Shown: piece by piece, positions 1 to 11,195 of the stretch | How the letters are laid out: the number at the start of each line of letters is the position of its first letter | How positions within the stretch are numbered: position 1 is the first letter of the stretch | Assembly (NCBI GenBank): GCA_022225965.2 | Contig: JAKJXP020000022.1 | Coordinates: 186,001 to 250,000 of the forward strand | DNA from: Diatrype stigma | Lineage: Eukaryota > Ascomycota > Sordariomycetes > Xylariales > Diatrypaceae | DNA length: 64,000 bases | Reading direction: 5' to 3' | Made by a program: the position numbers and the translations under genes | Notes under the pieces: generated by a model | Database searches by the model: none | What the model was told of the DNA's origin: nothing | Seen by the model: the letters and a program-made list of their open reading frames with translations, nothing else

Positions 1-1677
1 CTTCTTTACGAGTACGTATCTTCGAAGCTTGGGGCGTGGCAGTGTGCCTGACAGGCTGACGAGTGTGCTTGTGTGCCCTGCGTGCCGTGCCTGTGTATGT
101 ACCAGTGTGCTTCCAGCTGGTGTGCCTATGTTCAAGGTTCCCTGTGCAGTGCGTGCAGCGCGTGCAGTGTGTGCAGAGTGCAGTGTGCAGCAGTCCCGTC
201 CCCAGCTGCGCGTCTGCAAAATCCCCTGCTGCCCTGAGTCCCTGACACCCCCGACAGCCAGACAGCCGGACAGCCAGACACCCTTGACGACCTACGGGCT
301 CATTAGCATCTTAGCGCGACCATTTCCTCATCCCCATTTGACCGCGTTGGGAAATATCAGGCCAGGGGAACCCCCGTCCCTATTTCTGCCCACTCTTCGC
401 TCGCCCTGTATTGTACGTACATACTAGGCAGTACCTGATCCAGTACCTGACCCAGTACCTGGTCCAGTACCTGATCTAGTACCTACACACCCTCACCCTC
501 CTTACCGAAAATGTTCGTGCTGGGCCGTCCAACCACTCATCGTCTCCTTTCACTTCTCCCTACTCTCGTTACTGTTCTCCTCTCTCCTTAATCGCAAGTC
601 TTGTCGATACTCATTCGACCGACACCAACTTTCTCTCTTTTCTACCTCCTCCCTCTTCCCTCCTACCTCTTACCGCTTCACCCCCCCCCGCCTCTTTTAC
701 CTCCGTTCCGCTTTATATCTACTTATCCAATCCTTCTTTTTATTATATTATCACTCTCTAGTTCCTAAAAGCCTCACATCCCTACCCGGGAATTCCTGAC
801 GCTTGAACCATTCAACTACTATCGTTCACTTAATATTTTTCTCTTAATATTCTTACCCCCTACCAGCCCGCGACATCTCCTGTGCCCTGTGCCTGTGTCG
901 TGACCTTGCGCCAGACCAGACCAGATCAGACCAGACCAGAACGATCGACGCACCACCGCTCCTAGTCCTGGCATTGAAGTTGTGCTAGCTTTTGCATAGC
1001 TTTACATCTGCATCGCATTTACGATAGATACCCTAAGACAAAGCTTTGTCCATCTCTCTTCTCGACGCTCATTTCTGGCATCTCTCCAGCTGCTCGCCTT
1101 TCTTGGAGAAAGTAATTCCTGCCTACAGCCTTTGTTCGACGTAGCCGGAGCGAACCACCCCCAAGTCAGTCTGAGGTTCCAAGGAATCAAAGGAGACGAC
1201 CGAACCCGAATCTCATTCAACACAATATCTCTTCGTCCTTTTTACTCCTTGTCAGCCTCGATTAGTCCGTCTCGCTGGCTTACCGCATTATCTTACACCC
1301 TTCTTCAATACCTCGGAAGCACCACGCCCGTCTCTGCCTCCGTGTTTGGTATTTGGTATCGACAGCGGACCAATTGATCTGAAACCTGTCCTTCACATAT
1401 ACATATTTAACTGGTTCCGCTTCCGCCTTCACCGAGTGAATATCGCCGTTGCCTTGGAGCCCTTGGCCGTGTTCGACGTTGTATCGTTTTTGTGTTGTTG
1501 CCAACCGCTTTTTGTAATAAACCGCGTTGCTTACCACCTGTGAGCGAGCTTGTTGTTCATCCCAAGCTCCACCTGTACGTTTCTGCTCCGTGCCTACCCG
1601 GGCACGTCTAATATTTCAAAACGGCGGTTTTATCCCACGTCTCGCGGGACAGCCTTGTCCCCCCTCATCTTCTCGGG
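1..1677. other. Gene-free upstream region and probable long leader of the RRM gene
   Basis: No convincing coding region was found. The stretch from about 480 to 870 is strongly pyrimidine-rich on the plus strand (runs of CT, CCCC and TTTT), as is common just upstream of transcription starts in filamentous fungi. The next start codon is at 1678, so part of this is probably promoter and a long 5' UTR of the four-RRM gene. A near-tandem motif (AGTACCTG-type, about 429-482) lies at the left. Small open frames here have no recognisable content. Confidence 0.5.
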
Positions 1678-4080
1678 ATGCAGGACCACCCAGGATCTGG
1701 TATTCCTACCGGCCCCGCGGCCGGTTCGGCAGGTCGATTCGGCCATGTGTCCAAGCCGTCCAACAGCGACACGGGCTTTTCGCATGGCGCCTTCGCTTCC
1801 AACGTCTCCGGCTTTGCCGACAGGCACCCTCGCCGGGGCAACATTCCTTCCATCAACACCCAGCCGATGAATCAGCAGATGAACCAGCAGTCTGCGGGCC
1901 CCAACCTCGGTCATGACATGGCCACCCCGGGCACGGGTTTTGATATGCAGTTCACGCCCCTGCTCCCGTCTCAGTTGCTTCTAGGTAGCCCGTTCCAGCC
2001 TGGAAGCCCCGCTGCTTTTGGTAGCCCTCAATTCCAGAACATACAGGCCTTCCAGCATAGCCACCAGCATAACGGCCACCATCAGCAAAATGGTGTATCT
2101 AGCCCTATCCAGCAGAACATGTCCCCGCAGACGTATCAGTCTATCGTCTCGCCCTCGACCTACGGTGCCCCCCAGTTCTTCGCCGGACCGCAGTCTCCAA
2201 CTTATGGCAACATGGGTGCTCAGATGCAGATGCCTACCTCTCCTACCGGAATGAATCAGGGTGTCGTGACGGGAACAAGCAGGACGGTATATCTTGGCAA
2301 CATCCCCCCGGACACTCCTGCGGAAGAGATTCTTGGCCACGTAAGAAGTGGCCAGATCGAGTCCGTTCGTTTGCTGCCGGATAAGAACTGCGCCTTCATT
2401 TCTTTCCTCGATGCGAATGCTGCTACGCACTTCCATTCCGACGCTATCTTGAAGAAGCTGTGCATCAAGGGACAGGACATTAAGATCGGCTGGGGAAAGC
2501 CTTCTCAGGTCCCAACGTCCGTGGCGCTTGCCGTTCAACAGTCTGGAGCATCTCGAAATGTTTACCTTGGCAACATGGCAGAAGAGGTCACCGAGGAGGA
2601 GATCCGCGAGGACCTAGGGAAGTTCGGCGCCATTGACACTATCAAGATCGTCAAGGAGAAGAACATTGCTTTCGTTCACTTCTTGTCCATTGCCAATGCT
2701 ATGAAGGCAGTCCAACAGCTGCCTCAGGAAGCCAAATGGCAGACTCCGCGCCGTGTGTACTACGGCAAGGATCGTTGTGCGTATGTTTCGAAAACACAGC
2801 AGCAAAATGCGGCTCAGTACCTCGGTATTGCCCCTGGACACGCGCATATGTTGACCGGCCAGGACCGCGATATCATTTCCAATGCGCTTGCTCAACAATC
2901 CGTTGCGGCAGCCGCAGTTGCTACCACGGCTGGCGGCATCAACAACCTTGGCAACCGGACCATCTACTTGGGTAACATTCACCCCGAGACTACGATCGAG
3001 GAGATTTGCAATGTCGTACGAGGCGGCCTGCTGCATCACATCAGGTACATCCCTGACAAGCACATTTGCTTCGTCACCTTCATTGACCCGACTGCTGCTG
3101 CTTCGTTCTACGCTTTGAGCAACCTGCAGGGACTGATGATTCACAACCGTCGGTTGAAGATTGGCTGGGGAAAGCACTCGGGTGCCCTTCCCCCGGCTAT
3201 TGCCTTGGCCGTTAGTGGCGGTGCTTCTCGTAATGTCTACATCGGCAACCTGGATGAGACCTGGACCGAAGAAAGACTCCGACAGGACTTCTCGGAGTTT
3301 GGCGAGATCGAACTTGTCAATACGCTGCGGGAGAAGAGTTGCGCCTTTGTCAACTTCACCAACATCGCGAATGCTATCAAAGCCATTGAGGCCATTCGAA
3401 GCAAGGACGAATACAAGAAGTTCAAGGTCAACTTCGGCAAGGACCGGTGTGGAAACCAGCCTCGGCAGCTTCAGCAACAGGCTGGGTCGCCGCGTGGAGA
3501 AGGGGTTTCCTCACCGCCTCCAACCGGGGGTAGTGGGAATGGAAACTCCCCTACTAATCCCACCTCACCCAATAGCGCTGGTGCATACGCCAACGGAAAC
3601 AACCCCTTGACAATGTACTTGAACCATGTGTCGCAACAGGCTCAGCAGCAACATCAGCAGCAACATCAGCTGCTAGCTTCACAGCAGGCGGCGCTATTCG
3701 GCACGGCTTCGTCTAGCCCTAACGAGCTTTCGATGGAGCTTCCGCAGCAAGGGCACGCTCCAGGTCACGGACAGTCTGCGAGCATCTCCAATGGCTTTGG
3801 TGTCAACGCCAATGGTGCTGTTTCCGGAGCGACCACTATCGGTGGGCTACTAGCTCCCGGTAATCGTGGTGGGCAGCACAACCGCGCCGTCAGCTTGCCG
3901 GCGTTTGCTCCCGGTTTCGAGAACGGAGGAAACAGTCCGATCAGCCCTATTGGAGCCCCCGGCGACGGAGAGCGCAGAGGCCATCAGTACCAGGCGAGTT
4001 ACGGTGGTATGGGTTCCGGTCTCGGCCTTGCCATCCAGGGTGGCCTTAACGGATGGGTCGAAGAGGAGGTTGCGAACTAA
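1678..4080 (+). CDS. nrd1: Four-RRM RNA-binding protein, Nrd1/Mrn1 family
   Basis: Uninterrupted frame of 800 residues. Four RNA recognition motifs are visible, each opening with an RNP2-type strand: RTVYLGNIP (about residue 202), RNVYLGNMA (293), RTIYLGNIH (427) and RNVYIGNLD (518). Each is followed by an RNP1-like strand such as NIAFVHFL or SCAFVNFTN. The first 200 residues are Gln/Ser/Pro-rich, and the last 200 are low-complexity Gly/Ser/Asn with a Gln-His run near 3640-3670. This four-RRM layout fits S. pombe Nrd1 and S. cerevisiae Mrn1, which bind mRNAs, enter stress granules and in fission yeast restrain sexual differentiation. It is not the unrelated S. cerevisiae termination factor NRD1. 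The RRMs are certain; the exact orthologue is inferred. It converges with the phosphatase gene downstream. Confidence 0.9.
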   Translation: MQDHPGSGIPTGPAAGSAGRFGHVSKPSNSDTGFSHGAFASNVSGFADRHPRRGNIPSINTQPMNQQMNQQSAGPNLGHDMATPGTGFDMQFTPLLPSQLLLGSPFQPGSPAAFGSPQFQNIQAFQHSHQHNGHHQQNGVSSPIQQNMSPQTYQSIVSPSTYGAPQFFAGPQSPTYGNMGAQMQMPTSPTGMNQGVVTGTSRTVYLGNIPPDTPAEEILGHVRSGQIESVRLLPDKNCAFISFLDANAATHFHSDAILKKLCIKGQDIKIGWGKPSQVPTSVALAVQQSGASRNVYLGNMAEEVTEEEIREDLGKFGAIDTIKIVKEKNIAFVHFLSIANAMKAVQQLPQEAKWQTPRRVYYGKDRCAYVSKTQQQNAAQYLGIAPGHAHMLTGQDRDIISNALAQQSVAAAAVATTAGGINNLGNRTIYLGNIHPETTIEEICNVVRGGLLHHIRYIPDKHICFVTFIDPTAAASFYALSNLQGLMIHNRRLKIGWGKHSGALPPAIALAVSGGASRNVYIGNLDETWTEERLRQDFSEFGEIELVNTLREKSCAFVNFTNIANAIKAIEAIRSKDEYKKFKVNFGKDRCGNQPRQLQQQAGSPRGEGVSSPPPTGGSGNGNSPTNPTSPNSAGAYANGNNPLTMYLNHVSQQAQQQHQQQHQLLASQQAALFGTASSSPNELSMELPQQGHAPGHGQSASISNGFGVNANGAVSGATTIGGLLAPGNRGGQHNRAVSLPAFAPGFENGGNSPISPIGAPGDGERRGHQYQASYGGMGSGLGLAIQGGLNGWVEEEVAN

Positions 4081-5305
4081 TGCGATCGTCTCAGTTGGAT
4101 GGCGATTTCCCAGGGAAAGTACTAATTTGTTGTAATTTTCTGCCTTTGGTTTTTTCATTTTCATTGGAGTTCATCGATCGTCAACGGCTGTTGTTACTTA
4201 CCTATTTCCCGTACGATGTTTGTAAAACCTCTTGAAAAAACTTTCCCGGGCCAGTCGACCTGCTCCCCCCTTTGAGATGGATGGATGGATTGACGGATGT
4301 ATGGATGGATTGATTGATATACGGCTGAAGCGTCTGAAGCAATAATTTGCGAGTGGAGAGGTGTAGAAAGAAAGGAGACGGCGGGAATCGGTGGCAGGTC
4401 TCTGAGAATGAGATCGCGCATGGTTCCAGTAGATATTGAAGAGAAAGTTGTGAACGAGAGAGACGAGAGAGCATAGAAAAGGGAACGGAAGGGAAGGAGA
4501 CATGAAGATACTAGTGAATGTTGCCTAACATGTAATGGATATCAAGCTTTAGCATTGACTCTGTCATCAGCATTGCGCTTTAGTCTTTGCAGGGTTAGGG
4601 AATATAATACATCAAAGATAAGAAAGCGACCTCAGCTATCTAAGTTTCGCGATCGTGTCCCGTAAGGTCAATAAGGTTCGCTGTAGGTCATGTGGTACGG
4701 TTGTCCTCGTACCATACCACCTAAATCAAACTATGAGCATGCCTTCTCGGCAACTAAGCCCACAGGACTGAGGGGTGTGTGTTCATGCGAATTCGTCAGT
4801 CTGTCATTGAAATTGCAGTGCGAGATTATAAATAGCTAAACGCCTTGTAACCTGATATTTGAATATACTAGTCGAGGTCAGGTCAGGGGGGCGCTTAGAT
4901 GATTGTAGTGATGCTATTTGATCCATCCCTCCACTGAAATCTGATATATAGTACTCGGCTACCCAAAGTCTATCTACAGGTTGGTTGACAAGTGATAGGG
5001 TAACAGTGCAAGGCCGTCTCTATTGTAGCTTGCTTGCTTCTGGATATATGTGCATGGGATCTGTTGTGTGGTATGGGCAGTTGGCTGCTGCTGCTTTCTT
5101 CTTCTTTCTCATGGTGTGACGATGTCTCAAGCCTCTATCTATATACTCGGTGGCGGCGTACCTAGGCTAGGTCGGTATCTAGCTATCTCAGTATGTACAG
5201 CAGATGTAAATGGACAAAACCTCTAGTTAGTTAGTTAGTTAGTCAGTCAACAAATAGCACCCCCTATCTTAAATCCAATCCGACAACACCGTTTCGATTC
5301 ATCAA
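4081..5305. other. Convergent intergenic region
   Basis: This lies between two convergent genes and should hold both 3' UTRs. An imperfect GGAT/TGAT microsatellite is at about 4276-4315 and a TTAG run at about 5224-5244. No open frame with recognisable content was seen. One copy of the recurrent word TACCTAGG is at 5159. Confidence 0.5.
4276..4315. repeat. Imperfect GGAT microsatellite
   Basis: Tandem GGAT units interrupted by TGAC and TGAT variants in the 3' flank of the RRM gene. It is non-coding. Confidence 0.8.
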
Positions 5306-6988
5306 TCAATAACCAGCCGGCTCCGGCTCCGCCGGGAAGGCAGGCGCCTGTATATCCTGGCGGCACTGCTGCCTCCAGTTTACCGGCACGTACTTGTCGA
5401 CGATGGCCTTGAACGCGGCCAGCGTGCAGAAGCTCTCGTCGCCCTCGAGGTGGTTCCCCGCCGCCCGGCACCCCGGCACCGTCACCACCTCGTCGTTGTA
5501 CCGCAGCCGCACGTAGTAGCCGTCCAGCTTGGCCCGCTCCGCCGGGGTCAGCTGCTCGCTCCGCTTGCGCCCTATGCCCCCTGGTGGCGGGTTGCCCGGT
5601 TTGCTCGTCGTCGAAGAGCCCCCCCAGGAGAAGAGCGAGCCGAGCCAGCTCGCCTTCGGGTTGCTGTCCGTTGGGATCGTCGCCGCTGTGGGAGCTGGAG
5701 CTGGAGCTGGATTGGGAGTCGAAGCATCGCCGGCAGCAGTCTTCTTCCGGAACATCTCGATGGCGACGTGGCTCGTGAACGGCGGCCACGTATCGGTGCC
5801 GAAGGCGCCCAGGCTGGCAAGGATGGCCGCGAGCGTCGTGTCGTGGCAGCCGCTGAGGCCGAACCGGATGGGTGTGCTCTGCTGGCTCTTGGTATCATCG
5901 CCCCCTCTCGCCACCTCGTATTCGCCGTCGGCGGTCGAGCGCTCGGCGCTGCCGACCATGCGGCCCACGACGTCGCCCATCAGCCCGCCGATGCCCAGCA
6001 TGCGGTACTCGCGGCTCTCCCGGTAGCCGGCGAACCACTCCTCGACGGCGATCTTAGCCACGATCTCCCGCGCCTTCGGGTCGTAGAACTCCCGCGGCAG
6101 CCGCGTCTCCGGCCCATGCGCCAGCGTCGCGTTGACCGTGTCCATGATGCCGCTCAGGCGCGGGCGCGAGTCGACCGCGACGGGCTGCACCCTCGGGGGA
6201 TCATCGGCGGCGCCGCCCCGCGCGGGCGGCATCCACTTCCCCCACAGCCGCGTCAGGTAGGCCATCTCGTCGGTGGGGTTCCAGCGGTCGGCGGCGCGCT
6301 GTGCGAAGGCGCGCGACAGGGCGGCGAACCGGCGGCAGTTGCTGTCGTTGGGGAACAGGGTCTCGTCGGCGGGGGCGCGGACGAGGATGGTGGGGGCGGC
6401 GAGGCCGGGGGCGCGCGCCGTCGCCCGCGGGTACAGGCCCGCGAGGGTCTCCTGCAGGGAGTCGAGGGCGCGCGGGATCGGCGTCGCGCGCAGGTACAGG
6501 GCCTCGACGTCGGCGTCGGCGGCGAGGGCCGGCGGCAGGAACCCGAGCTGGTCGACGTATAGGCGGCGCAGGCGGCGGCCGAGGTCGAAGGTCGTCTGCC
6601 GGCCCTTGTCCGTCAGCATCCCCATGTCGCAGATCCCGTCGACCTCGCCCCGCGGGCCCGAGGCGAGCACGGGCTCGTCGGAGCCGGTTGGGCTGAAGGT
6701 CTCGAGGCGGCGCTTCCACTCCAGCGTGCTGAACTGGTGGGGGTTGTGGGTATCGGAGGAGGAGGGGGACGTGTCGGAGGAGCTCTCGCGCACGGCGGAC
6801 TTCAGCTGGCGCACCACGCTGCAGTACGGCCAGAAGGCCGGGAGGCCCGTGTTCTGGAATCGCGCCGAGACGGGGCTGCGCTCGCCGTGTCGTAGGAGGA
6901 CCTGCACGAGCTGCAGCTCGAGGTTGGCCGGGTAGAGCGTCCGGAGCTCATCTTGGGTGTACGGGGGCCGGGGGACTAGGGTCGTCAT
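5306..6988 (-). CDS. Histidine acid phosphatase (histidine phosphatase superfamily, branch 2)
   Basis: Single frame of 560 residues. The catalytic signature RHGERSP is at residues 33-39; its His is the phospho-acceptor of the family. The proton-donor His-Asp pair is at residues 382-383 (GCHDTT). These two motifs define branch-2 histidine phosphatases (acid phosphatases, phytases, ACP6-type lysophosphatidate phosphatases). No signal peptide is visible before the motif, which sits very close to the N terminus, so an intracellular enzyme of the ACP2/ACP6 type is more likely than a secreted phytase. A low-complexity Ala/Pro/Ser insert lies at about residues 425-480. Codon use is extremely GC-rich, which creates long shadow frames on the other strand. 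The gene is divergent from the PPR gene over 878 bases. The natural substrate cannot be told. Confidence 0.85.
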   Translation of the reverse strand: MTTLVPRPPYTQDELRTLYPANLELQLVQVLLRHGERSPVSARFQNTGLPAFWPYCSVVRQLKSAVRESSSDTSPSSSDTHNPHQFSTLEWKRRLETFSPTGSDEPVLASGPRGEVDGICDMGMLTDKGRQTTFDLGRRLRRLYVDQLGFLPPALAADADVEALYLRATPIPRALDSLQETLAGLYPRATARAPGLAAPTILVRAPADETLFPNDSNCRRFAALSRAFAQRAADRWNPTDEMAYLTRLWGKWMPPARGGAADDPPRVQPVAVDSRPRLSGIMDTVNATLAHGPETRLPREFYDPKAREIVAKIAVEEWFAGYRESREYRMLGIGGLMGDVVGRMVGSAERSTADGEYEVARGGDDTKSQQSTPIRFGLSGCHDTTLAAILASLGAFGTDTWPPFTSHVAIEMFRKKTAAGDASTPNPAPAPAPTAATIPTDSNPKASWLGSLFSWGGSSTTSKPGNPPPGGIGRKRSEQLTPAERAKLDGYYVRLRYNDEVVTVPGCRAAGNHLEGDESFCTLAAFKAIVDKYVPVNWRQQCRQDIQAPAFPAEPEPAGY

Positions 6989-7866
6989 GGCTTCAGCAGG
7001 TGGTGGGGAGGATGCGGTCTATCAGCTTTATCATTAGATAGGTACCTAGGCAGGCACTGAGGCAGAGAGGCGGGTATGCCGGCTGGAGTATGACACCGAT
7101 AAGTAAGGAGGTAGTATATTAGGTAGGTAGTAAGTATGTATAAGTAGGAGGTAGTGGAACTACTACTGTAGTCAAGTGGACTAGGAATGAACAAGCTACC
7201 TAGGAATTGGTATGTCTCTCTCTATACCTGGTACCCATAGAATATGTCCTTCTCTCTCCTTCCGGCTCTATGGGGGGCATGGGAAGAGCTATATACGAAG
7301 ATGGGGGGATTCGTGAAGTCATTAACTAATAAACTGCTGCGTATAAGACTATAAGTGGTGTTTGTGTGTGCGTGGTCTAAGCTCAAGCTCTAAGTGGTTA
7401 AGTAATTGAGTAACAGCCCTGGAGGGCAGCAGGGATTATATGGGCGAATGGGTGAAGATGCAGGGATGAAGGTGCCTTAGCGTCGGGACGGTGTTGCCAA
7501 TGGCCGATCTCGTACTTCGTACGAAGTAGGTACCTCCCTTAGCACCTGTTTAGCAAAAAGTTGATTAGCAAAAGGTTGAGACTGGAAGAAGTTGCGACAG
7601 CAGGATCGGACAATTTACCTGAACCCCCCCGCACGCCCATTATATCCCCTATTCGATATTAAATCCCCCCCGCGTTGTTATACTGCGTACCTAGTAGGTG
7701 TGAAAACCTCCATATAAACACCTAGGTACCTATTTATGCTTCTCTTGCCTATACACCGTACCTACAGCACGCGCGCACACCCTCGCGGTAGAAGCTAAGG
7801 AAGCCGTATAGGCGGGGTCCTCAAAAGAGACGGCTAATCTACCTATACCGTTCAATATCAGATGGA
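6989..7866. promoter_or_regulatory. Divergent promoter region between phosphatase and PPR genes
   Basis: A shared upstream region for two divergent genes. It contains an imperfect GTAGTA/TAGG-rich tract (about 7100-7156), three copies of TACCTAGG (7043, 7197 and, reversed, 7721), and a 16-base perfect palindrome TACTTCGTACGAAGTA at 7513-7528. No coding content was seen. Which elements act as promoters is not known. Confidence 0.45.
7513..7528. repeat. 16-bp perfect palindrome, recurrent intergenic word
   Basis: TACTTCGTACGAAGTA reads the same on both strands. Its half word TACTTCGTA/TACGAAGTA recurs at six other intergenic places in the window (17152, 17323, 21403, 40960, 41923, 48357). Function is unknown. 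Confidence 0.75.
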
Positions 7867-10644
7867 ATGAAGGGTCCTAGGTCTGTCTGTCTCGCATGTC
7901 GATATAGACTTGCGACAAGGACATCGACACCGATATCGACACCACCGCCGACAGCGAGCTCCGCGCGCCCTACGCAACAACATACCCGGGCTCAATTCAC
8001 TACCAGCTCCATACGGTACGATGGCACGAGCTCCAGAACAGCACCGATACCGCCAGAAGGCTCATCTGGTCCTGCACCCAGCTCGGTTCCAATACGGAAG
8101 ATATTAGCTCAGGGGCATATGGCTATGCCTAGGGGTGCCGGGTTGAAGAGGCCACCGCCGCAGAAGCACCCTGACCAGCTCAATGCTCTGTTTCAACAGA
8201 TTGTCACCGAGCAGCAGAGCTTCGATAGGGATGGCAAGCCTACAGGGACGCCAACCTCCCAAAATGTCGATCTGGCACATGTGCACGATGACATTGCGAA
8301 GCTCTATGAGATGGTCGAGGATGGCCCTCCCGAGGCAGCATATGTCTATCTCAAGACCGTCATATATCCCGCCCTCCAGCGACCGGGCGTCGGCATACCC
8401 CCTATATTCTACAAGGTCGTGTTAGATCTGATGAAGAAGATGGTCGTCGCGAAGAAGGCTGATATGCTTGGTCCCGGCTTACCGACCGTCGCCGAGATAT
8501 TTCAGACCTATGCTGATATAGGGCAGTTAAAGCCCAGGGAGTGGGCGGAGCTCGTCGGCGAACTGGTGCAGATCCTGGTTAACATGGGGACTTCGGATTC
8601 ATCTACCGAGGGGCGTCGCGACATTCAAGCAGCCCTGCTCACCGACCTCGTCGAATCTTGGAAGGTCCTCTCTGCGCCTAAGTTCTATAACGTCACACCG
8701 TCGTCACAGGACGGCGAGATCTTTGATGGTTTCTGGTTCCCAAGCTTCAACAAGTACACACTGCAGAAATATGCTCGGACCAACAACTTCATCGCCGCAT
8801 TCAATACTGTTTTCCCGCAGTATGATCAAGTCCAGCTGGGACCCCCGGTGGCTGCCCTGACTGTCGCGACGTATGTGTTATTGCAAGATCGTGTTCGGAG
8901 TACCGAGGATGCGAGACGTAGCACCGCACGGTTCACGTCGAATGTGGCCTACCTTATAACCCACGTGGGAATCGAAAACCGCATGCTTGAGGAGATCATC
9001 TCGGCCACGTTCCCAGGTCTGAAAGACTACATCATGGGCGAGTGGCCTCAAGTCAAAGCCCGACTAGAACACCACGCTAGGGCAGAAGTCCGTGTCCGCG
9101 ACAGGCGCCCCAGCCCAAGTCTACAGACATTAAGAATTTCTAGAAGGGATGGCCCAGCTTGGGCAGCTCGTTTGAACCAGGCCTACCTGGCTCGCAACGT
9201 CGGTGAAGTAGATCGTATTTGGACAGAACTCGTGGGCGTCAAAAAAGATCTCGACCAGGGACGAATCGAACTGCTCCAAGACAAGATCGACCTGATTGAT
9301 AACTTTGTCAACGTGTTCATGGCTTTGTCACAGCCCGAGAACGCATTGAAAGCATGGGGTCTGTATAAGCAGATAGGGCTTAGCCCAAAGTTGAAGACCT
9401 GGAATGCCATGCTCGATGGATGCAAGAAAGCTCGAAATTTACCTGCTTTGAGAAATATTTGGGCGAAATTGATGAGCAGTGGTATGGAGCTTGACACCCG
9501 TATCTGGACAACGCGCATTTCCGGACTTATCGAATCTGGTGATACCGAAGCGGGACTGCGCGCGCTCGATGAGATGGTTCGGCTATGGAAGCAAGCGAAA
9601 GAAGGCAAGAGGCCACATGCGGTCCAGCCCACGATCGAGCCTGTCAATGCCGCCCTTGCTGGGTTGATACATCAGAAGATGCCACTTGCTGTCGAGAAGC
9701 TCCTGGACTGGGCCCGCCGCCAGGGTATCAAGCCTGACATCTTTTCCTACAACATGCTCCTCCGACCTATGATTCGTGAAGGGCGCAATAAGGACGCCCG
9801 GAACCTGTTCGAGACGATGCTAAAACAGGGGGTGCGTGCTGACGCTGCTACCTTTACCGTCGTGCTGGACGCAGCTCTCACCAAGATCGACCCTTCGTCA
9901 TCACCCGAGGAGTTCGATGCGGCGCAGAAGGAGGTGGTGGCCCAAGTGCTGTCGCAGATGGAGGCGGTAGGCCTGGAAACCAACCTGCTCACGTACGGGA
10001 AGATGATCTACCTGCTGCTGCAGTCGGGTGGCAGATCCCGGGAAGCCATCAAAGCAGTCCTCGCCCACCTGTGGGAGCAGGGCTTCGAGCTGAGCCCCCA
10101 CATCTACACGATGTTGGTGGAGCACTACTTCGCGCAGCGGCCCCCCGACTTGGCATCGGTCGACGCGTTACTGCAGCGGCAGCAGCTCCAGAAAGCCGGC
10201 ACTACTACTGCCATCGACGGCGACGGTGCAGGTGACGCCAACGCCAACGCCAACAACCTACCCGAGATGGACCGCGTGTTCCACGACCGCGTGGTCAAGG
10301 GCTACGCGCGCGCGGCAGACGACCCGGGCCGGGCGTTAGACCTGTTCTACCGCCTCAGCAGCCGCGGCTACCTCGTCACCCTCGGCACCCAGCTCGAGGT
10401 GCTGCTCGCGCTGCTGCGCCACGGCCGCTGGGACGACGCCCGCGCTCTCGTCGACCACACCCGCAAGCGCTTCCACCTCCAGAGCCCCAACGACCTCTAC
10501 GGCGGCGGCGGCGACGGCAACCGCTCCACTGCCTCCAACGCCTTTTGGAAGCACGGCTTCTGGGTCGTCGCCGAGCAGAACCACCTCCTTGAGCAGGGGT
10601 GGGAGAAGGACCGGGAGCTGTCGTCGGCATCGTCGGCTACGTAA
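7867..10644 (+). CDS. Mitochondrial pentatricopeptide-repeat (PPR) protein
   Basis: Uninterrupted 925-residue frame. The first 50 residues are rich in Arg, Ser and Thr and poor in acidic residues, as in a mitochondrial presequence, and contain a CxxCR motif (CLACRY) seen at the start of several fungal mitochondrial proteins. PPR-like helical pairs run from about residue 508 to 755, with typical phrases such as LKTWNAMLDGCKKARN, DIFSYNMLLRPMIREGR, ADAATFTVVLDAAL and NLLTYGKMIYLLLQSGG. PPR proteins bind organelle RNA and act in its processing, stability or translation. The particular target cannot be read from the sequence. The last third becomes GC-rich and contains an Ala-Asn repeat near 10230-10255. 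It converges with MTW1. Confidence 0.85.
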   Translation: MKGPRSVCLACRYRLATRTSTPISTPPPTASSARPTQQHTRAQFTTSSIRYDGTSSRTAPIPPEGSSGPAPSSVPIRKILAQGHMAMPRGAGLKRPPPQKHPDQLNALFQQIVTEQQSFDRDGKPTGTPTSQNVDLAHVHDDIAKLYEMVEDGPPEAAYVYLKTVIYPALQRPGVGIPPIFYKVVLDLMKKMVVAKKADMLGPGLPTVAEIFQTYADIGQLKPREWAELVGELVQILVNMGTSDSSTEGRRDIQAALLTDLVESWKVLSAPKFYNVTPSSQDGEIFDGFWFPSFNKYTLQKYARTNNFIAAFNTVFPQYDQVQLGPPVAALTVATYVLLQDRVRSTEDARRSTARFTSNVAYLITHVGIENRMLEEIISATFPGLKDYIMGEWPQVKARLEHHARAEVRVRDRRPSPSLQTLRISRRDGPAWAARLNQAYLARNVGEVDRIWTELVGVKKDLDQGRIELLQDKIDLIDNFVNVFMALSQPENALKAWGLYKQIGLSPKLKTWNAMLDGCKKARNLPALRNIWAKLMSSGMELDTRIWTTRISGLIESGDTEAGLRALDEMVRLWKQAKEGKRPHAVQPTIEPVNAALAGLIHQKMPLAVEKLLDWARRQGIKPDIFSYNMLLRPMIREGRNKDARNLFETMLKQGVRADAATFTVVLDAALTKIDPSSSPEEFDAAQKEVVAQVLSQMEAVGLETNLLTYGKMIYLLLQSGGRSREAIKAVLAHLWEQGFELSPHIYTMLVEHYFAQRPPDLASVDALLQRQQLQKAGTTTAIDGDGAGDANANANNLPEMDRVFHDRVVKGYARAADDPGRALDLFYRLSSRGYLVTLGTQLEVLLALLRHGRWDDARALVDHTRKRFHLQSPNDLYGGGGDGNRSTASNAFWKHGFWVVAEQNHLLEQGWEKDRELSSASSAT

Positions 10645-11195
10645 CCTACTGCGGCTGCGGCTGCTTATAAGGAGGAACGAAAGTGGGAGTGGAAGCGGCG
10701 GATGAAGGAGAGGTAGAGAGGGCGGTGCTCGTGTTGCAATGATGCGAAGAGAGAGTCATACCTACCTAACATCGAGGGTCAGAGGCAAGAATACAAATGA
10801 CCAATACAAATCTTCGTAGCTGGAAGACAAGGTAGAAAAAACAACAAAAGGGGGGAAGATGTGACTTAAATAGCACGGAGGTGTGCTGTACAGTAAGATG
10901 ATAAATACTTAGACAATTTTGCACATGATGGCCAATGCAATTATATCTGTATCCCCTATAGTCGGAGATCTTGTACCATGAGTGGGTGTACCAAGAAACC
11001 TGTGTCCATTCAAGTAGAAACAATATTGAACGCCTATCCGTCCTTTCCATTTCCATCCCAACTGCCAGTGGCAGTCAGTCCATTACGCCAATTTCAGCGC
11101 CTGCATGTAGCATATATACGGCCCGTAGTTAGACGACACATTGCTGGATCCATCCACGGATATTCATTCGATCAGTTATCCAACGAACTTGGACA
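10645..11195. other. Convergent intergenic region
   Basis: This lies between the stops of the PPR gene and MTW1, about 550 bases. No gene was seen. It presumably carries both 3' UTRs. Confidence 0.5.

Noticed and set aside
2614..3477. Minus-strand frame of 287 codons
   Set aside because: Antisense to RRM2-RRM4 of the RNA-binding protein; no domain.
4592..4605. GGGTTAGGG as a telomere trace
   Set aside because: A single unit only, with no tandem array.
5450..6562. Long plus-strand frame of 370 codons
   Set aside because: It lies antisense to the GC-rich histidine phosphatase gene; its translation is Arg/Gly/Val-biased with no motif, as expected of a codon-bias shadow.
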